Shown here piece by piece: positions 37,598 through 46,369 of a stretch of 64,000 nt of DNA. Position 1 is the stretch's first letter. Every line of letters starts with the position of its first letter. The DNA is from Flavobacteriaceae bacterium 3519-10 (lineage in GTDB: Bacteria > Bacteroidota > Bacteroidia > Flavobacteriales > Weeksellaceae), in NCBI GenBank assembly GCA_000023725.1, contig CP001673.1:1-64000 (forward strand). Reading direction: 5' to 3'. Both the position numbers and the translations under genes were made by a program. The notes under the pieces are model-generated. The model worked only from the letters and a program-made list of their open reading frames with translations. It ran no database searches and was not told the origin of the DNA.

Positions 37598-38440
37598 ATG
37601 CATCATACCATTCAACATAAAAAATCAGAAGAAAGAGACCGCAGAAACAGTGCGCTGATCACTTTATTCATCTCTGTGTTGATTTTTTTGGGAATATTTT
37701 TCTACAAGTTCACTAAAATTACTGATAAACCTGAGGAAATTACCACGATGCTGATTAATTTCGGCGACAATCAGAACGGTGCTGAACAGGAAGAACCCGC
37801 CAACCAGGAAGGAAGCGTGGCTGCCAATACCGAAGTTACCGTGCCTGAACCCGTACAGGAAGAGGTTGCGGTTACCAAGCCAGAACCCAAAGTTCATGTG
37901 CCGAAACCCGTGGTAAAAGAAAAAATAATCACGGGCAGCAATACTAAAGTTTCAACGCCGAAAGCCGAAAAAGCCACTCCCGCAGCTAAACCCAAAACTA
38001 CAGCTACAAAAGCAGCAACAGCCAACTCGAAAACGGGCAGCGGCGATGGTAAAGGTACAGCAGCCATCGGCAATCTAATTAAAGGAAGAGGCACAAAAGC
38101 CGGCACACAAGGTACCAGCGGTACTGTGGGCAACCAGGGCGACCCATTGGGCGGCGATGGCAACGGCGACAGCAAAATTGGCGTAGACCGTAATCTGATC
38201 GGTTTTATCCCAGGCACGATGGGCCGTGGAGGCGCGCAACCGTCGCACAGCTGCTCAGCAAGTGGCACCATCAGTATTGCGTACACCGTAGATAAAGCCG
38301 GAAACGTAATTTCAGCGCGGCGTTCAGGCGGCATTTCAGATCCATGCGCTTCTTCAGCGGCGACAGGCTGGGTGAAACAATATGTAAAAGCCGAGCGTGC
38401 AAACACATCATCAACAGGAACTTACCGTATAACTTTTTAG
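37598..38440 (+). CDS. tonB: Energy transducer TonB
   Basis: This 280-residue protein has a single N-terminal helix (about 20-38), a long Pro/Lys/Glu/Ala-rich periplasmic spacer, a Gly-rich segment, and a C-terminal TonB-like domain ending KAERANTSSTGTYRITF. The domain has a Cys pair (SHSCSAS and SDPCASS). It completes an ExbB-ExbD-TonB unit that could energise receptors such as the HMA-containing one at 43610-46300. Confidence 0.9.
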   Translation: MHHTIQHKKSEERDRRNSALITLFISVLIFLGIFFYKFTKITDKPEEITTMLINFGDNQNGAEQEEPANQEGSVAANTEVTVPEPVQEEVAVTKPEPKVHVPKPVVKEKIITGSNTKVSTPKAEKATPAAKPKTTATKAATANSKTGSGDGKGTAAIGNLIKGRGTKAGTQGTSGTVGNQGDPLGGDGNGDSKIGVDRNLIGFIPGTMGRGGAQPSHSCSASGTISIAYTVDKAGNVISARRSGGISDPCASSAATGWVKQYVKAERANTSSTGTYRITF

Positions 38441-38441
38441 T

Positions 38442-38532
38442 TTGGGCACCTTTTCCGCCCTCCACTCCCGCTTTTTTGCTCCACTCCGTTTCGCAAAAAG
38501 AGCTCCGTTCAGGTCGGGGTGCGAAAGCTTGG
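38442..38532. repeat. Degenerate interspersed repeat, family A copy 4
   Basis: This block follows the A-family order (GGGC start, TCCACTC segment, hairpin centre, CGGGGT) but is shorter and less GC-rich. The centre forms CTTTTTTGC..GCAAAAAG. Membership is uncertain. Confidence 0.45.
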
Positions 38533-38602
38533 ATTCAAACAAAACCATTGATAATTCCAGATCTATTTTCTCTAAACCAGAAAATTTTGAGATTTTTGTG
38601 CC

Positions 38603-39841
38603 ATGACATACTCCGAATATCAGGACGCCGTCGCATGGCTTTTTGCGCAGGTGCCCAATTATCAGACAGACGGTAAAACAGCCTATAAACCCGGCCTTGA
38701 GAATATCATTGCCCTCTGCGAACACTTCGGCAATCCGCAGCGCAAAATAAAAACCATCCATATCGGCGGTACAAACGGAAAGGGTTCCGTGAGCAATATG
38801 CTGGCTTCAGTTCTGTATGAGGCGGGTTATAAAACAGGCCTGTACAACTCGCCGCATCTTATCGATTTTACCGAAAGGATCAAGGTAAACGGCAAAACCT
38901 GCGAAAAGGAATTTGTATTTGAATTCATCCAGAAACTTAAAGATCTTCCGGCCGAAATCACGCCTTCTTTTTTCGAGTTCACCACCATCATGGCTTTCGA
39001 ATATTTTCATCAGCAGAACGTGGATATTGCGATCATCGAAGTAGGGTTGGGCGGCAGGTTAGATTCTACCAATATTATTTCACCAATGATAAGCGCCATT
39101 ACCAATGTAGCGCTGGATCATCAGGATATTCTCGGTGAAACCATTGAAGAGATCGCGTTTGAAAAAGCAGGAATTATCAAAGACGGCGTAACGGTGATTT
39201 CCGGTGCTGAAGACGAAACCGTAAGAAATATTATCAGAAGCACAGCGCAGCAGAAAAATTCGCGGTTTGTAGACGCAGGCACGATTCAATCTGAACTGAA
39301 ATCCGACTTAAAGGGCGACTACCAGCAGAAAAATATAAAGGTGGTAGTGGCTTTGGTTGATCAACTGCGGGAATCAGGTTTAAATGTTACTGCCAAAAAT
39401 GTAGAACGCGGTTTGCTGAAGGTTCATCAAAACACCGGATTTATAGGCCGTTGGTTCGAGTTTTCATCGGAGCCGCTGATCATCTGCGATACTGCGCATA
39501 ATCAGGCGGGTTTGCAGGCTGTTTTCGCGCAGCTCGAATCGATTCCAAAGCACAAACATATCATCTTAGGTTTTGTGAATGATAAAAAAATAGATGACGT
39601 GCTTGGCATTCTTCCGCGCAATTCCACTTACTATTTTGCGAAGCCGAAGGTAAACCGGGGCCGTCACCCGCTCGATTACGAAGATTTGCTAAAAAATTCA
39701 AAAATAAATTATAAAATTTTTGATGAGGTTCAGCTGGCGTATGTTTCTGCAAAACAGAATATTAAAAATAACGAAATGATTTTTATCGGCGGCAGCAACT
39801 TTGTGGTGGGAGAATTTCTCGAAAATAATTTGCAGAAATAA
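38603..39841 (+). CDS. folC: Bifunctional folylpolyglutamate/dihydrofolate synthase
   Basis: FolC adds glutamate to folates and, in most bacteria, also makes dihydrofolate from dihydropteroate. The 412-residue Mur-ligase-like protein has the ATP loop IGGTNGKGSVSNML (about 51-64), the SPHLIDFTERIK loop, and the EVGLGGRLDSTN segment. A -7-like GATTTTTG lies five bases before the start. The tRNA promoter -33 box lies within its last codons. Confidence 0.93.
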   Translation: MTYSEYQDAVAWLFAQVPNYQTDGKTAYKPGLENIIALCEHFGNPQRKIKTIHIGGTNGKGSVSNMLASVLYEAGYKTGLYNSPHLIDFTERIKVNGKTCEKEFVFEFIQKLKDLPAEITPSFFEFTTIMAFEYFHQQNVDIAIIEVGLGGRLDSTNIISPMISAITNVALDHQDILGETIEEIAFEKAGIIKDGVTVISGAEDETVRNIIRSTAQQKNSRFVDAGTIQSELKSDLKGDYQQKNIKVVVALVDQLRESGLNVTAKNVERGLLKVHQNTGFIGRWFEFSSEPLIICDTAHNQAGLQAVFAQLESIPKHKHIILGFVNDKKIDDVLGILPRNSTYYFAKPKVNRGRHPLDYEDLLKNSKINYKIFDEVQLAYVSAKQNIKNNEMIFIGGSNFVVGEFLENNLQK

Positions 39842-39859
39842 AAAATGATTGTATATTTG
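39829..39859 (+). promoter_or_regulatory. Full promoter of the tRNA-Val pair
   Basis: TTTG (39829-39832) and TATATTTG (39852-39859) are exactly 19 bases apart, a perfect match to the Bacteroidota consensus. The -33 box overlaps the end of folC. Confidence 0.85.
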
Positions 39860-39894
39860 CCGAACCAAAATTTGAGAGATCAAAACACGGTATC

Positions 39895-39969
39895 GGGCTC
39901 TTAGCTCAGTTGGTTCAGAGCATCTGGTTTACACCCAGAGGGTCGGGGGTTCGAATCCCTCAGGGCCCA
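39895..39969 (+). tRNA. tRNA-Val (anticodon TAC)
   Basis: A 75-base cloverleaf: acceptor GGGCTCT/AGGGCCC, D arm TAGCTCAGTTGGTTCAGAGC, anticodon loop TTTACAC with TAC, T arm GGGTTCGAATCCC-type, discriminator A. CCA is not encoded. It reads GUA and related Val codons. Confidence 0.97.
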
Positions 39970-39972
39970 CAA

Positions 39973-40002
39973 AACTCCTCAAGAAATTGGGGAGTTTTTT
40001 TA
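39973..40002 (+). terminator. Terminator between the two tRNA-Val genes
   Basis: AACTCCTC and GGGGAGTT pair around the loop AAGAAATT, followed by seven T residues. It lies between two tRNA genes that share an apparent single promoter. Confidence 0.8.
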
Positions 40003-40007
40003 TGTCG

Positions 40008-40082
40008 GGGCGGTTAGCTCAGTTGGTTCAGAGCGTTGCGTTGACATCGCAGAGGTCGCTGGTTCGAGCCCAGTACTGCCCA
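40008..40082 (+). tRNA. tRNA-Val (anticodon GAC)
   Basis: A 75-base cloverleaf: acceptor GGGCGGT/ACTGCCC, the same D arm sequence as the first tRNA, anticodon loop TTGACAT with GAC, T arm TGGTTCGAGCCCA, discriminator A. CCA is not encoded. It reads GUC and GUU codons. Confidence 0.97.
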
Positions 40083-40085
40083 CAC

Positions 40086-40116
40086 ACCTTTTCAAGAAAT
40101 TGAGGAGGTTTTTTAT
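40086..40116 (+). terminator. Terminator after the second tRNA-Val
   Basis: ACCTTTTC and GAGGAGGT pair (with G-U pairs) around the same AAGAAATT loop as the terminator at 39973, followed by a T tract. Confidence 0.8.
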
Positions 40117-40161
40117 TTTAAAAAATATCAGTCAGAGCGCATACCGCATCCTACATTTAAG

Positions 40162-40169
40162 TATTTTTG
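40162..40169 (+). promoter_or_regulatory. Promoter -7 box of pyrD
   Basis: TATTTTTG lies 15 bases before the pyrD ATG. Confidence 0.55.
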
Positions 40170-40184
40170 TAAAACTTTTCTTCA

Positions 40185-41192
40185 ATGTATAAAAGCATTA
40201 TCCGCCCGGTTCTATTTAAATTCGATCCTGAAAAAGTACATTACTTCACTTTCAGTATTCTTAAACGATTTCCTTTTTTAAAAAACATCATCGCCCCAAA
40301 ACCTTTGCACGATAAAAGACTGGAGCGCGAAGTTTTCGGTCTGAAGTTTAAAAACCCCGTGGGTTTGGCTGCAGGTTTCGATAAAGATGCGAAAATGTTC
40401 ACCGAACTCTCAGATTTAGGTTTTGGTTTTGTCGAAATTGGAACTGTAACGCCTAAACCACAGGACGGAAATCCAAAAAAAAGACTTTTCAGGTTAAAAG
40501 AAGATTCCGCGATCATCAACAGAATGGGCTTTAATAACGGTGGCGTAGATGCGGCCGTCGAACGACTGAAGAAAAACAAACACGTGCTGATTGGCGGAAA
40601 CATCGGCAAAAACAAACTTACGCCCAACGAAGACGCTGTAAACGATTATGTGATGTGTTTCGAAAAGTTGTTTCCGTTTGTAGATTATTTTGTGGTGAAT
40701 GTAAGTTCGCCGAACACGCCCAACCTTCGCGAGTTGCAGGAAAAGGAGCCTTTAACGAAACTTTTAGGCACGCTTCAACAGCTTAATTCACAAAAAGAAA
40801 AGCCCAGGCCGATTTTGCTGAAGATTGCGCCTGATCTGAGTGATGATCAGCTGCTCGATATCATCGATATTGTAAAAGAGACACATATCGCGGGTGTAAT
40901 AGCGACAAACACTACACTCTCGCGCGAGAATCTGGTTTCGGAAGACAGAAATGAAACCGGCGGCCTCTCCGGCAAGCCTTTAACGGAACGTTCTACCGAA
41001 GTGATCCGTTTTCTTTCAGAAAAAAGCGGAAAAGCCTTTCCTATTATCGGTGTGGGTGGAATTCATTCCGCTGACGATGCGCTTGAAAAACTTGACGCCG
41101 GAGCGAGTCTGCTTCAGCTTTATACCGGATTTATCTATGAAGGTCCTCAGCTTATCCGGGAAATAAATGAGAGATTGCTGGCAAGAAATTAA
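40185..41192 (+). CDS. pyrD: Dihydroorotate dehydrogenase, class 2 (quinone)
   Basis: PyrD oxidises dihydroorotate to orotate in pyrimidine synthesis and passes electrons to quinone. The 335-residue FMN protein has the N-terminal membrane-associating helices, [17 protein letters not shown], the catalytic serine in [11 protein letters not shown] (Ser175), and [26 protein letters not shown]. It converges on the DUF445 gene with 10 bases between them. Confidence 0.95.
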   Translation: MYKSIIRPVLFKFDPEKVHYFTFSILKRFPFLKNIIAPKPLHDKRLEREVFGLKFKNPVGLAAGFDKDAKMFTELSDLGFGFVEIGTVTPKPQDGNPKKRLFRLKEDSAIINRMGFNNGGVDAAVERLKKNKHVLIGGNIGKNKLTPNEDAVNDYVMCFEKLFPFVDYFVVNVSSPNTPNLRELQEKEPLTKLLGTLQQLNSQKEKPRPILLKIAPDLSDDQLLDIIDIVKETHIAGVIATNTTLSRENLVSEDRNETGGLSGKPLTERSTEVIRFLSEKSGKAFPIIGVGGIHSADDALEKLDAGASLLQLYTGFIYEGPQLIREINERLLARN

Positions 41193-41202
41193 TCAGCATT
41201 CG

Positions 41203-42447
41203 TTACAAAAAGAAGTTCGTCACCGTATAAATAATCAACCCGACCAAACCACCCACGATCGTTCCGTTGACGCGGATGAACTGAAGGTCTTTGCCCACTT
41301 CAAGCTCCAGTTTTTCGCTGAGTTCTTTTCCTTGCCAGTTTCCGACGGTTGAACTGATCAGATTTCCGGCCTGATGCGTGTTTTTGAGGATGTATTTATA
41401 GGCCGTGACGCGCACCCAGTGATCTATTTTGTGCTGCAGCTTCACGTCGGTCTGCAGGTTAGCCGAAAGTTCTGATAGATTCTTTTTGAGATACATTTTT
41501 AAACCTGAATGTTCTTCTAAAAGCTCGTTCGAAAGTGTTTTTCTGATAGAATTCCAGATGTCCTGCGCATATTGCTGGAGTTTGTCTTCCTGAAGAAAAT
41601 CATTTTTTACATTGCGGAACTCCTCGGCCCATTTCTCCGCTGACTGAATTTCCGTCGAAAACGCGTAAAGTTTCTGCGTAATCTCGTCGCGCAGAGAATG
41701 GTTTGCATCATTTTCAACTTCTTCAAAGAAGGTTGAAAGTCCTGTCGTGATTTTTTCAGCGATGGTGTTGTCAACAAATTTCGGAATCAGGAAAAAGCTC
41801 TCTTTTTGCACGCGGCTTTTCACAACCTCCTGATTATTGAGAACGTATTCTTTAATCTGTTTTGAGAGGTTGGTGATCATTTTCTGATGATCGTTTTTAT
41901 CGAGAATATAGACAAGGCCGTTGCCGACAATTTCGTTTATCTTAATATCATCGGACATTTCTTTGGCTTTTTTCCCGATAAATGCAATTACAGCAGAGTC
42001 TTCAAGCTTATTCAGAATATCCAGAACAATACCTGAAAGCTCATTCACCAGGTTGTCCTGGTTGCGCTCCTTCGAAAGCCACTCGCCCACAAAACCTGAG
42101 ATTTTCATTTTCTGAATGTAGGGCCTGATGTTTTTCGGCGACAGAAAATTATCCACCACGAAATTTCCGAGATTGTCGCCAATCCTTTCCTTGCTGTTTT
42201 CGATGAGGTTGGTATGAGGGATTTTAAGCCCCAAAGGATAATTAAAAAGCGCCGTGACTGCAAACCAATCGGCTAGCGCACCGACCATCGCAGCTTCCGA
42301 GAATGCCCTGATATAGCCGATCCAATGTGCGGGGTTGTTCTTTTCTAAAACGGTTGTCACTACAAAGACGGCCGCCATTAAAACGAAAAGTCCGGTGGCG
42401 AACATCTTATATTTACGGAGTTGTGCTTTTTTCTCGAAGTCCTTCAT
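41203..42447 (-). CDS. DUF445 family membrane protein
   Basis: This 414-residue protein has an N-terminal helix, a second helix followed by GALADWFAVTALFNYP near residues 53-68, long helical coils, and a C-terminal helix (VGGLVGLIIYTVTNFFL). It fits DUF445 (YjiN-like), with unknown function. The frame stays open to 42456, but that start lies in the promoter box; ATG 42447 is used. It shares a bidirectional promoter with msrB. Confidence 0.85.
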   Translation of the reverse strand: MKDFEKKAQLRKYKMFATGLFVLMAAVFVVTTVLEKNNPAHWIGYIRAFSEAAMVGALADWFAVTALFNYPLGLKIPHTNLIENSKERIGDNLGNFVVDNFLSPKNIRPYIQKMKISGFVGEWLSKERNQDNLVNELSGIVLDILNKLEDSAVIAFIGKKAKEMSDDIKINEIVGNGLVYILDKNDHQKMITNLSKQIKEYVLNNQEVVKSRVQKESFFLIPKFVDNTIAEKITTGLSTFFEEVENDANHSLRDEITQKLYAFSTEIQSAEKWAEEFRNVKNDFLQEDKLQQYAQDIWNSIRKTLSNELLEEHSGLKMYLKKNLSELSANLQTDVKLQHKIDHWVRVTAYKYILKNTHQAGNLISSTVGNWQGKELSEKLELEVGKDLQFIRVNGTIVGGLVGLIIYTVTNFFL

Positions 42448-42453
42448 TGTTTT

Positions 42454-42470
42454 CAAATTTAGTAAATTTG
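42454..42470. promoter_or_regulatory. Divergent promoters of the DUF445 gene and msrB
   Basis: The minus strand reads TAAATTTG at 42461-42454 and the plus strand reads TAAATTTG at 42463-42470, one base apart, making the near-perfect palindrome CAAATTTAGTAAATTTG. The divergent -7 boxes almost touch. Confidence 0.65.
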
Positions 42471-42507
42471 AATCTCAAACTCATTCTTAATACTATTTCT
42501 CTTAATT

Positions 42508-43053
42508 ATGAGTTTCAGTTTTATGAAAATATTACTTTCTATATTGGCACTTATTTCGATGCAAATGTGCTCTCAGGTAAAACAACCCCAAATCAAACCG
42601 ATCATGGAAAATTCCACTTTAAAAGACAATCCTTACTATTCGCGGACAGACCGTACAAAGCTCACCGTGTCAAACTCCGAATGGAAGCAGATACTATCGC
42701 CCGATCTTTATGCAATAGCCCGCGAGGCCGATACAGAAAGACCATTCACGGGCAAATACAATGAATTTGATGAGCTTGGCGACTATTACTGCGCGGTTTG
42801 TGGCAACCATCTTTTCCGCTCCGACTCTAAATTTTCTTCTACCTGCGGGTGGCCCAGTTTTTTCGAGGCCGATAAAGAAGGAACGGCATACAACAGAGAT
42901 TCGTCTCACGGGATGGAAAGGATAGAAGTAGTGTGCAAACGCTGCGACTCACATTTAGGTCATGTATTCAACGACGGACCGCCACCGACCGGCACGCGCT
43001 ACTGTATGAATTCTGTAAGCCTTGAGTTTGTCGGCGATTCAGAAAAGAAATAA
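42508..43053 (+). CDS. msrB: Secreted methionine-R-sulfoxide reductase MsrB
   Basis: MsrB reduces methionine-R-sulfoxide in proteins. The 181-residue protein begins with a lipoprotein-type signal (LISMQMC, Cys21 if the first ATG is used; ATG 42523 is also possible), so it acts outside the cytoplasm. Zinc cysteines are Cys95/Cys98 and Cys143/Cys146, CGWPSFF holds Cys113, and the catalytic Cys166 is in RYCMNS. It is divergent from the DUF445 gene. Confidence 0.92.
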   Translation: MSFSFMKILLSILALISMQMCSQVKQPQIKPIMENSTLKDNPYYSRTDRTKLTVSNSEWKQILSPDLYAIAREADTERPFTGKYNEFDELGDYYCAVCGNHLFRSDSKFSSTCGWPSFFEADKEGTAYNRDSSHGMERIEVVCKRCDSHLGHVFNDGPPPTGTRYCMNSVSLEFVGDSEKK

Positions 43054-43054
43054 A

Positions 43055-43096
43055 AAAAAATGCGGAACCTGAATTGAGTTCCGCATTTTTGTTTTT
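43055..43096. terminator. Bidirectional terminator after msrB
   Basis: AAATGCGGAAC and GTTCCGCATTT pair around a nine-base loop, with A-rich and T-rich tracts on either side. It can end msrB and the convergent lipoprotein gene. Confidence 0.9.
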
Positions 43097-43110
43097 AATT
43101 GGTCGTGTTC

Positions 43111-43593
43111 TTACGTTAAAGGCGCCCCAACCTGAAGATCGCAACGGTGATGAGGTTCGCCGTGTGGCGGGTTCAGTGCCGGTTTCGGGCCTGTAGCAGC
43201 GGATGATGACACAGAAGGTGCCGGCGCATCTGAGGGAGAGATAGGATTTGTGTTAAAAGCGCTGTTTACAGGCGCTTGCTGAACCGCTTGAGGAGCGGTC
43301 GTAGGTGCAGCCGGCGGGCTGTTAAGTGGGGCGCCAACCTGTATGTCGCAACGGTGATAAGGCTCGCCATGCGCCGGGTTAAGCGCAGGTTTCTGCCCTG
43401 CTTCTGCAGTGTTTTCTGTTGTTCCGCTTGTGTTTGCAACGGCCTCAGGTGCAGTTCGCGTTGAAGCGCTGGTGTCTGCCGGAGGCATTATCTTAGCCGA
43501 TGATGTATTTGTGTTACTGTCTTTATTTTTCTTCGCTTCGCAGGATAAAAGTATCGTGGCTGCGCCAAACAATAATAAGGGTAATTTTTTCAT
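43111..43593 (-). CDS. Lipoprotein with two HGEPxHRCD repeats, putative metal binder
   Basis: This 160-residue lipoprotein has a lipobox ending ILLSC (Cys18). The mature part is rich in Thr, Ala, Pro and Ser and carries two near-identical 23-residue motifs, KPALNPAHGEPYHRCDIQVG and KPALNPPHGEPHHRCDLQVG, each followed by APL, one in the middle and one at the end. The His and Cys spacing suggests metal binding. The frame stays open to 43623, but ATG 43593 gives the lipoprotein start. It lies 16 bases after the HMA receptor and is probably the last gene of that operon. Confidence 0.8.
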   Translation of the reverse strand: MKKLPLLLFGAATILLSCEAKKNKDSNTNTSSAKIMPPADTSASTRTAPEAVANTSGTTENTAEAGQKPALNPAHGEPYHRCDIQVGAPLNSPPAAPTTAPQAVQQAPVNSAFNTNPISPSDAPAPSVSSSAATGPKPALNPPHGEPHHRCDLQVGAPLT

Positions 43594-43609
43594 AGTTATT
43601 AATTTTCGG

Positions 43610-46300
43610 TTAAAAGGATACATCTAAACCCAGGTAAACATTGGCCGGCATAATCGGCGCATACACCATTCCGGCATCAAAATAATTCCCGAACGGGTTG
43701 GCTGCATCCAAAATGGGCTGATCCTGTGTATAGCTTGTCAGGTTTTCTCCGCCCAAATATACACGAATATTTTTATTTACGTTTCTCGAGATCTGCGCAT
43801 TTAACGTCGCAAAAGAAGCGGAATATTCCGGTAGTTGAAATTCGCTGGGATTGCCATCTAAATGAGGAAGTTTTTGTCTGCCAACAAGTTGCAGTGTGGT
43901 GTCAAAACTCCAGAAAGCATCTTTTTCATTTTTATCCGTAGCATACGATGCATTGAAAAACCCTCTGTTTTTGGCCATGAACGGTATCTCCCTTTTCCCG
44001 CCCAGATAATCTGCCTGTACATCATAATATTTGTACGCGAGTCGAATTTCCAGGTTTTTAGCGGGCGTAAAATCCAGCTGGGTTTGGAAGCTGTTTGCGT
44101 AAGATTTGCCATCCAGATTATAAAACACCATCTTATTAGGTGAAACATCCAAATCTACAAGCACCTGATCCTGAAAATCGGTTCTGAAGAAATCTGCCAC
44201 TAAAGTTGATTTTCTGCCGAACAGTTTAAATTCCTGCTGAAGACTGGCGCCATAATTCCAGGCAATTTCCGGCTTCAGACCATAAATGTTTCCACCGTTG
44301 GCCAAAATCTCAATCTGCCGGTTTGAAGCAAAATACTGCTGGTTTTCGGCGAAGATATTTGCGGTTCTGAAACCTTTTCCTGCAGAAAGCCTCAGAATGG
44401 TTTTTGGCGAAAGATCATATTTAAAATTCACTCTCGGCGTGAACTGTGTTCCTGCAAGATTGTGAAAATCTGTTCTCGCGCCCGCTACCAGCGTATATTT
44501 AAGGCCGGTCAGCGTATATTCAAAAAACAATCCCGGAACAGTTTCAGTCCGTTGATAGCTTTGGGTTAAATAGTTTTCATCGAACTGATCATAAAGAAAA
44601 CTAGCGCCGGTTTTGTACTTATGGTTGGTATTTCCAAAAATACTTTCAAATATTAAATTAGAATAAAAAGTTTTCTGGTTTCCCAAATAATTCCTGTTTC
44701 CGAAAAAACTGTCCTGCTGATGATAGGTGAACTGGTTCATCAAACCTATGCTTTGATAAGGTTTTCCCTTAAAAACATAACCTGTTTTATTCCAGATGTC
44801 GAACTTAGAAATGTCGATTCCAACACCATAGTAACTTTGCTGCGAACGGTCTGTATTTTTATCGAAATCGGTCTGACCTCCAAATCTTTCGTCTTTAACG
44901 AAACTGATTCCGAAATGCGTTCCCAAACCCGAGTGTTCCAAATCGTTGTAATTCAGTAGATAAGCTGCGTTGATCTGGTTACCTGTCGGTTGATCGAGGA
45001 AGCCGTCGTCGTTGGTGTCCATTTTGGCCAAAGTCGCGTTTCCGTGTAGCAGGACCGTTTGATTCCAGTGATCAGAAAGCGCGCTTGTGGAAGTAATGTT
45101 GGACTCAAATCTACCGTTGAGGTCGCCAAAAAAGTTGATTGCAGTTTCAGGCGTATCCTGAAGTTTTAAAAGTTCGGTGTTGATCTGGCCGGTGATGCTT
45201 TCATAGCCGTTCGTTACAGTGCTGCCACCTTTGGTAAGCTGAATTCCGCCGATCCACCTTCCTGGAATCAGATTCATTCCGTACGGCGCTGCCAACCCTC
45301 GGATTGAAGGCAGAAGTTCCTTAGTCAGCGAAGTGTATTTTTGATCCAATCCTAGCATTTTAAGCTGCTTGGTTCCGGTAACCGCGTTACTGAACGAAAC
45401 GTCTACCGTGGCATTGGTTTCAAAACTTTCAGAGAGGTTGCAGCAGGCTGCTTTCAATAATTCCTTTGAGCTGATATTAAAAGTCAGGCCGGTTTCTTTT
45501 TTATTTAAAGCAGTTGCTTCGCCCAAACGGATGAGTTTCACTTCTTCAATCGACTTGTCGACGTGGTCGGCATGTTGCGTATGATCTTTACGCGCAGGGG
45601 TTTCTTCTTCATGATGTACCAACGGACTTTTAACGCCCAGCGGCAGCTCCCTGTCGTAAAGGCAGCAGTCGGGAAGTTGTTTGTACACCGCATCGGTTGC
45701 CTGGTATTTTTCGTTATCGTGACCTACATCTGCTATTTTCTTTAATATGGTATCAGCGGAAGTTTTCGCGGCATCAAACAGCAGGGTAACGGTCTGTGTA
45801 TCGGTATTCCAGTCGGCGGCAGTGGCACCGGCGGTGTGCGCCGCTTTTTCAATTCTCGCCTTACATGACCCGCAGTTTCCGCGTACATAAAACTGATTGT
45901 CAGCTTTTTTAGGCAGATTTGCCACCTTCGTGTTTGCAGCAGGTGTTTCCGAAGTTTTAAGGAATGAGGGTTGCCGCTCGTACAGGCAGCATCCCGGAAG
46001 GTCATTGTACACCGCATCAGGAGCCGTAAATTGCTCGTTATCATGTCCCGCTTCGGCGATTTTTTTAAGAATTGCTTCAGGTGTGGTTTTTTCAGGGTCG
46101 AATTCCAGTGAAAGTTGTTGGGAGTCTGCACTCCAGTTGGCGTAGGTGGCACCGGTATTTTTGGCTGTGGTTTCAATTCTTTCTTTGCACATTCCACATT
46201 CTCCTTTAACTTTAAAAGTAGATTTGGTAATGGTTTGCGCTGATAGAGTTGTGGTAAGCAGAAGTGAAAAAGCCACCAGGCTTTTCAGTAATGATTTCAT
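43610..46300 (-). CDS. TonB-dependent receptor with two N-terminal HMA domains
   Basis: This 896-residue outer-membrane receptor has a signal peptide (about 22 residues) and two tandem heavy-metal-associated domains. HMA1 (about 28-95) has Cys35/Cys38 in GECGMC; HMA2 (about 137-200) has Cys143/Cys146 in GNCGSC. Each ends with a CCLY motif (Cys104/105 and Cys212/213). A His-rich linker (229-246) follows, then a plug with the pair Cys286/Cys287 and a beta-barrel ending in phenylalanine. Metal import (copper or similar) is inferred. It lies between a Cys-rich secreted protein and the HGEPxHRCD lipoprotein. Confidence 0.9.
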   Translation of the reverse strand: MKSLLKSLVAFSLLLTTTLSAQTITKSTFKVKGECGMCKERIETTAKNTGATYANWSADSQQLSLEFDPEKTTPEAILKKIAEAGHDNEQFTAPDAVYNDLPGCCLYERQPSFLKTSETPAANTKVANLPKKADNQFYVRGNCGSCKARIEKAAHTAGATAADWNTDTQTVTLLFDAAKTSADTILKKIADVGHDNEKYQATDAVYKQLPDCCLYDRELPLGVKSPLVHHEEETPARKDHTQHADHVDKSIEEVKLIRLGEATALNKKETGLTFNISSKELLKAACCNLSESFETNATVDVSFSNAVTGTKQLKMLGLDQKYTSLTKELLPSIRGLAAPYGMNLIPGRWIGGIQLTKGGSTVTNGYESITGQINTELLKLQDTPETAINFFGDLNGRFESNITSTSALSDHWNQTVLLHGNATLAKMDTNDDGFLDQPTGNQINAAYLLNYNDLEHSGLGTHFGISFVKDERFGGQTDFDKNTDRSQQSYYGVGIDISKFDIWNKTGYVFKGKPYQSIGLMNQFTYHQQDSFFGNRNYLGNQKTFYSNLIFESIFGNTNHKYKTGASFLYDQFDENYLTQSYQRTETVPGLFFEYTLTGLKYTLVAGARTDFHNLAGTQFTPRVNFKYDLSPKTILRLSAGKGFRTANIFAENQQYFASNRQIEILANGGNIYGLKPEIAWNYGASLQQEFKLFGRKSTLVADFFRTDFQDQVLVDLDVSPNKMVFYNLDGKSYANSFQTQLDFTPAKNLEIRLAYKYYDVQADYLGGKREIPFMAKNRGFFNASYATDKNEKDAFWSFDTTLQLVGRQKLPHLDGNPSEFQLPEYSASFATLNAQISRNVNKNIRVYLGGENLTSYTQDQPILDAANPFGNYFDAGMVYAPIMPANVYLGLDVSF

Positions 46301-46369
46301 TTTTTAATTAAATTAATTTAGATAAAAGTGTGGCCGAATGAACGTACTTTCGGCTGTCTTCAATGAAAA

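Noticed and set aside
37894-38406. 170-codon minus-strand frame inside tonB
   Set aside because: It mirrors the Pro/Ala/Gly-rich spacer of TonB and has no promoter or motif.
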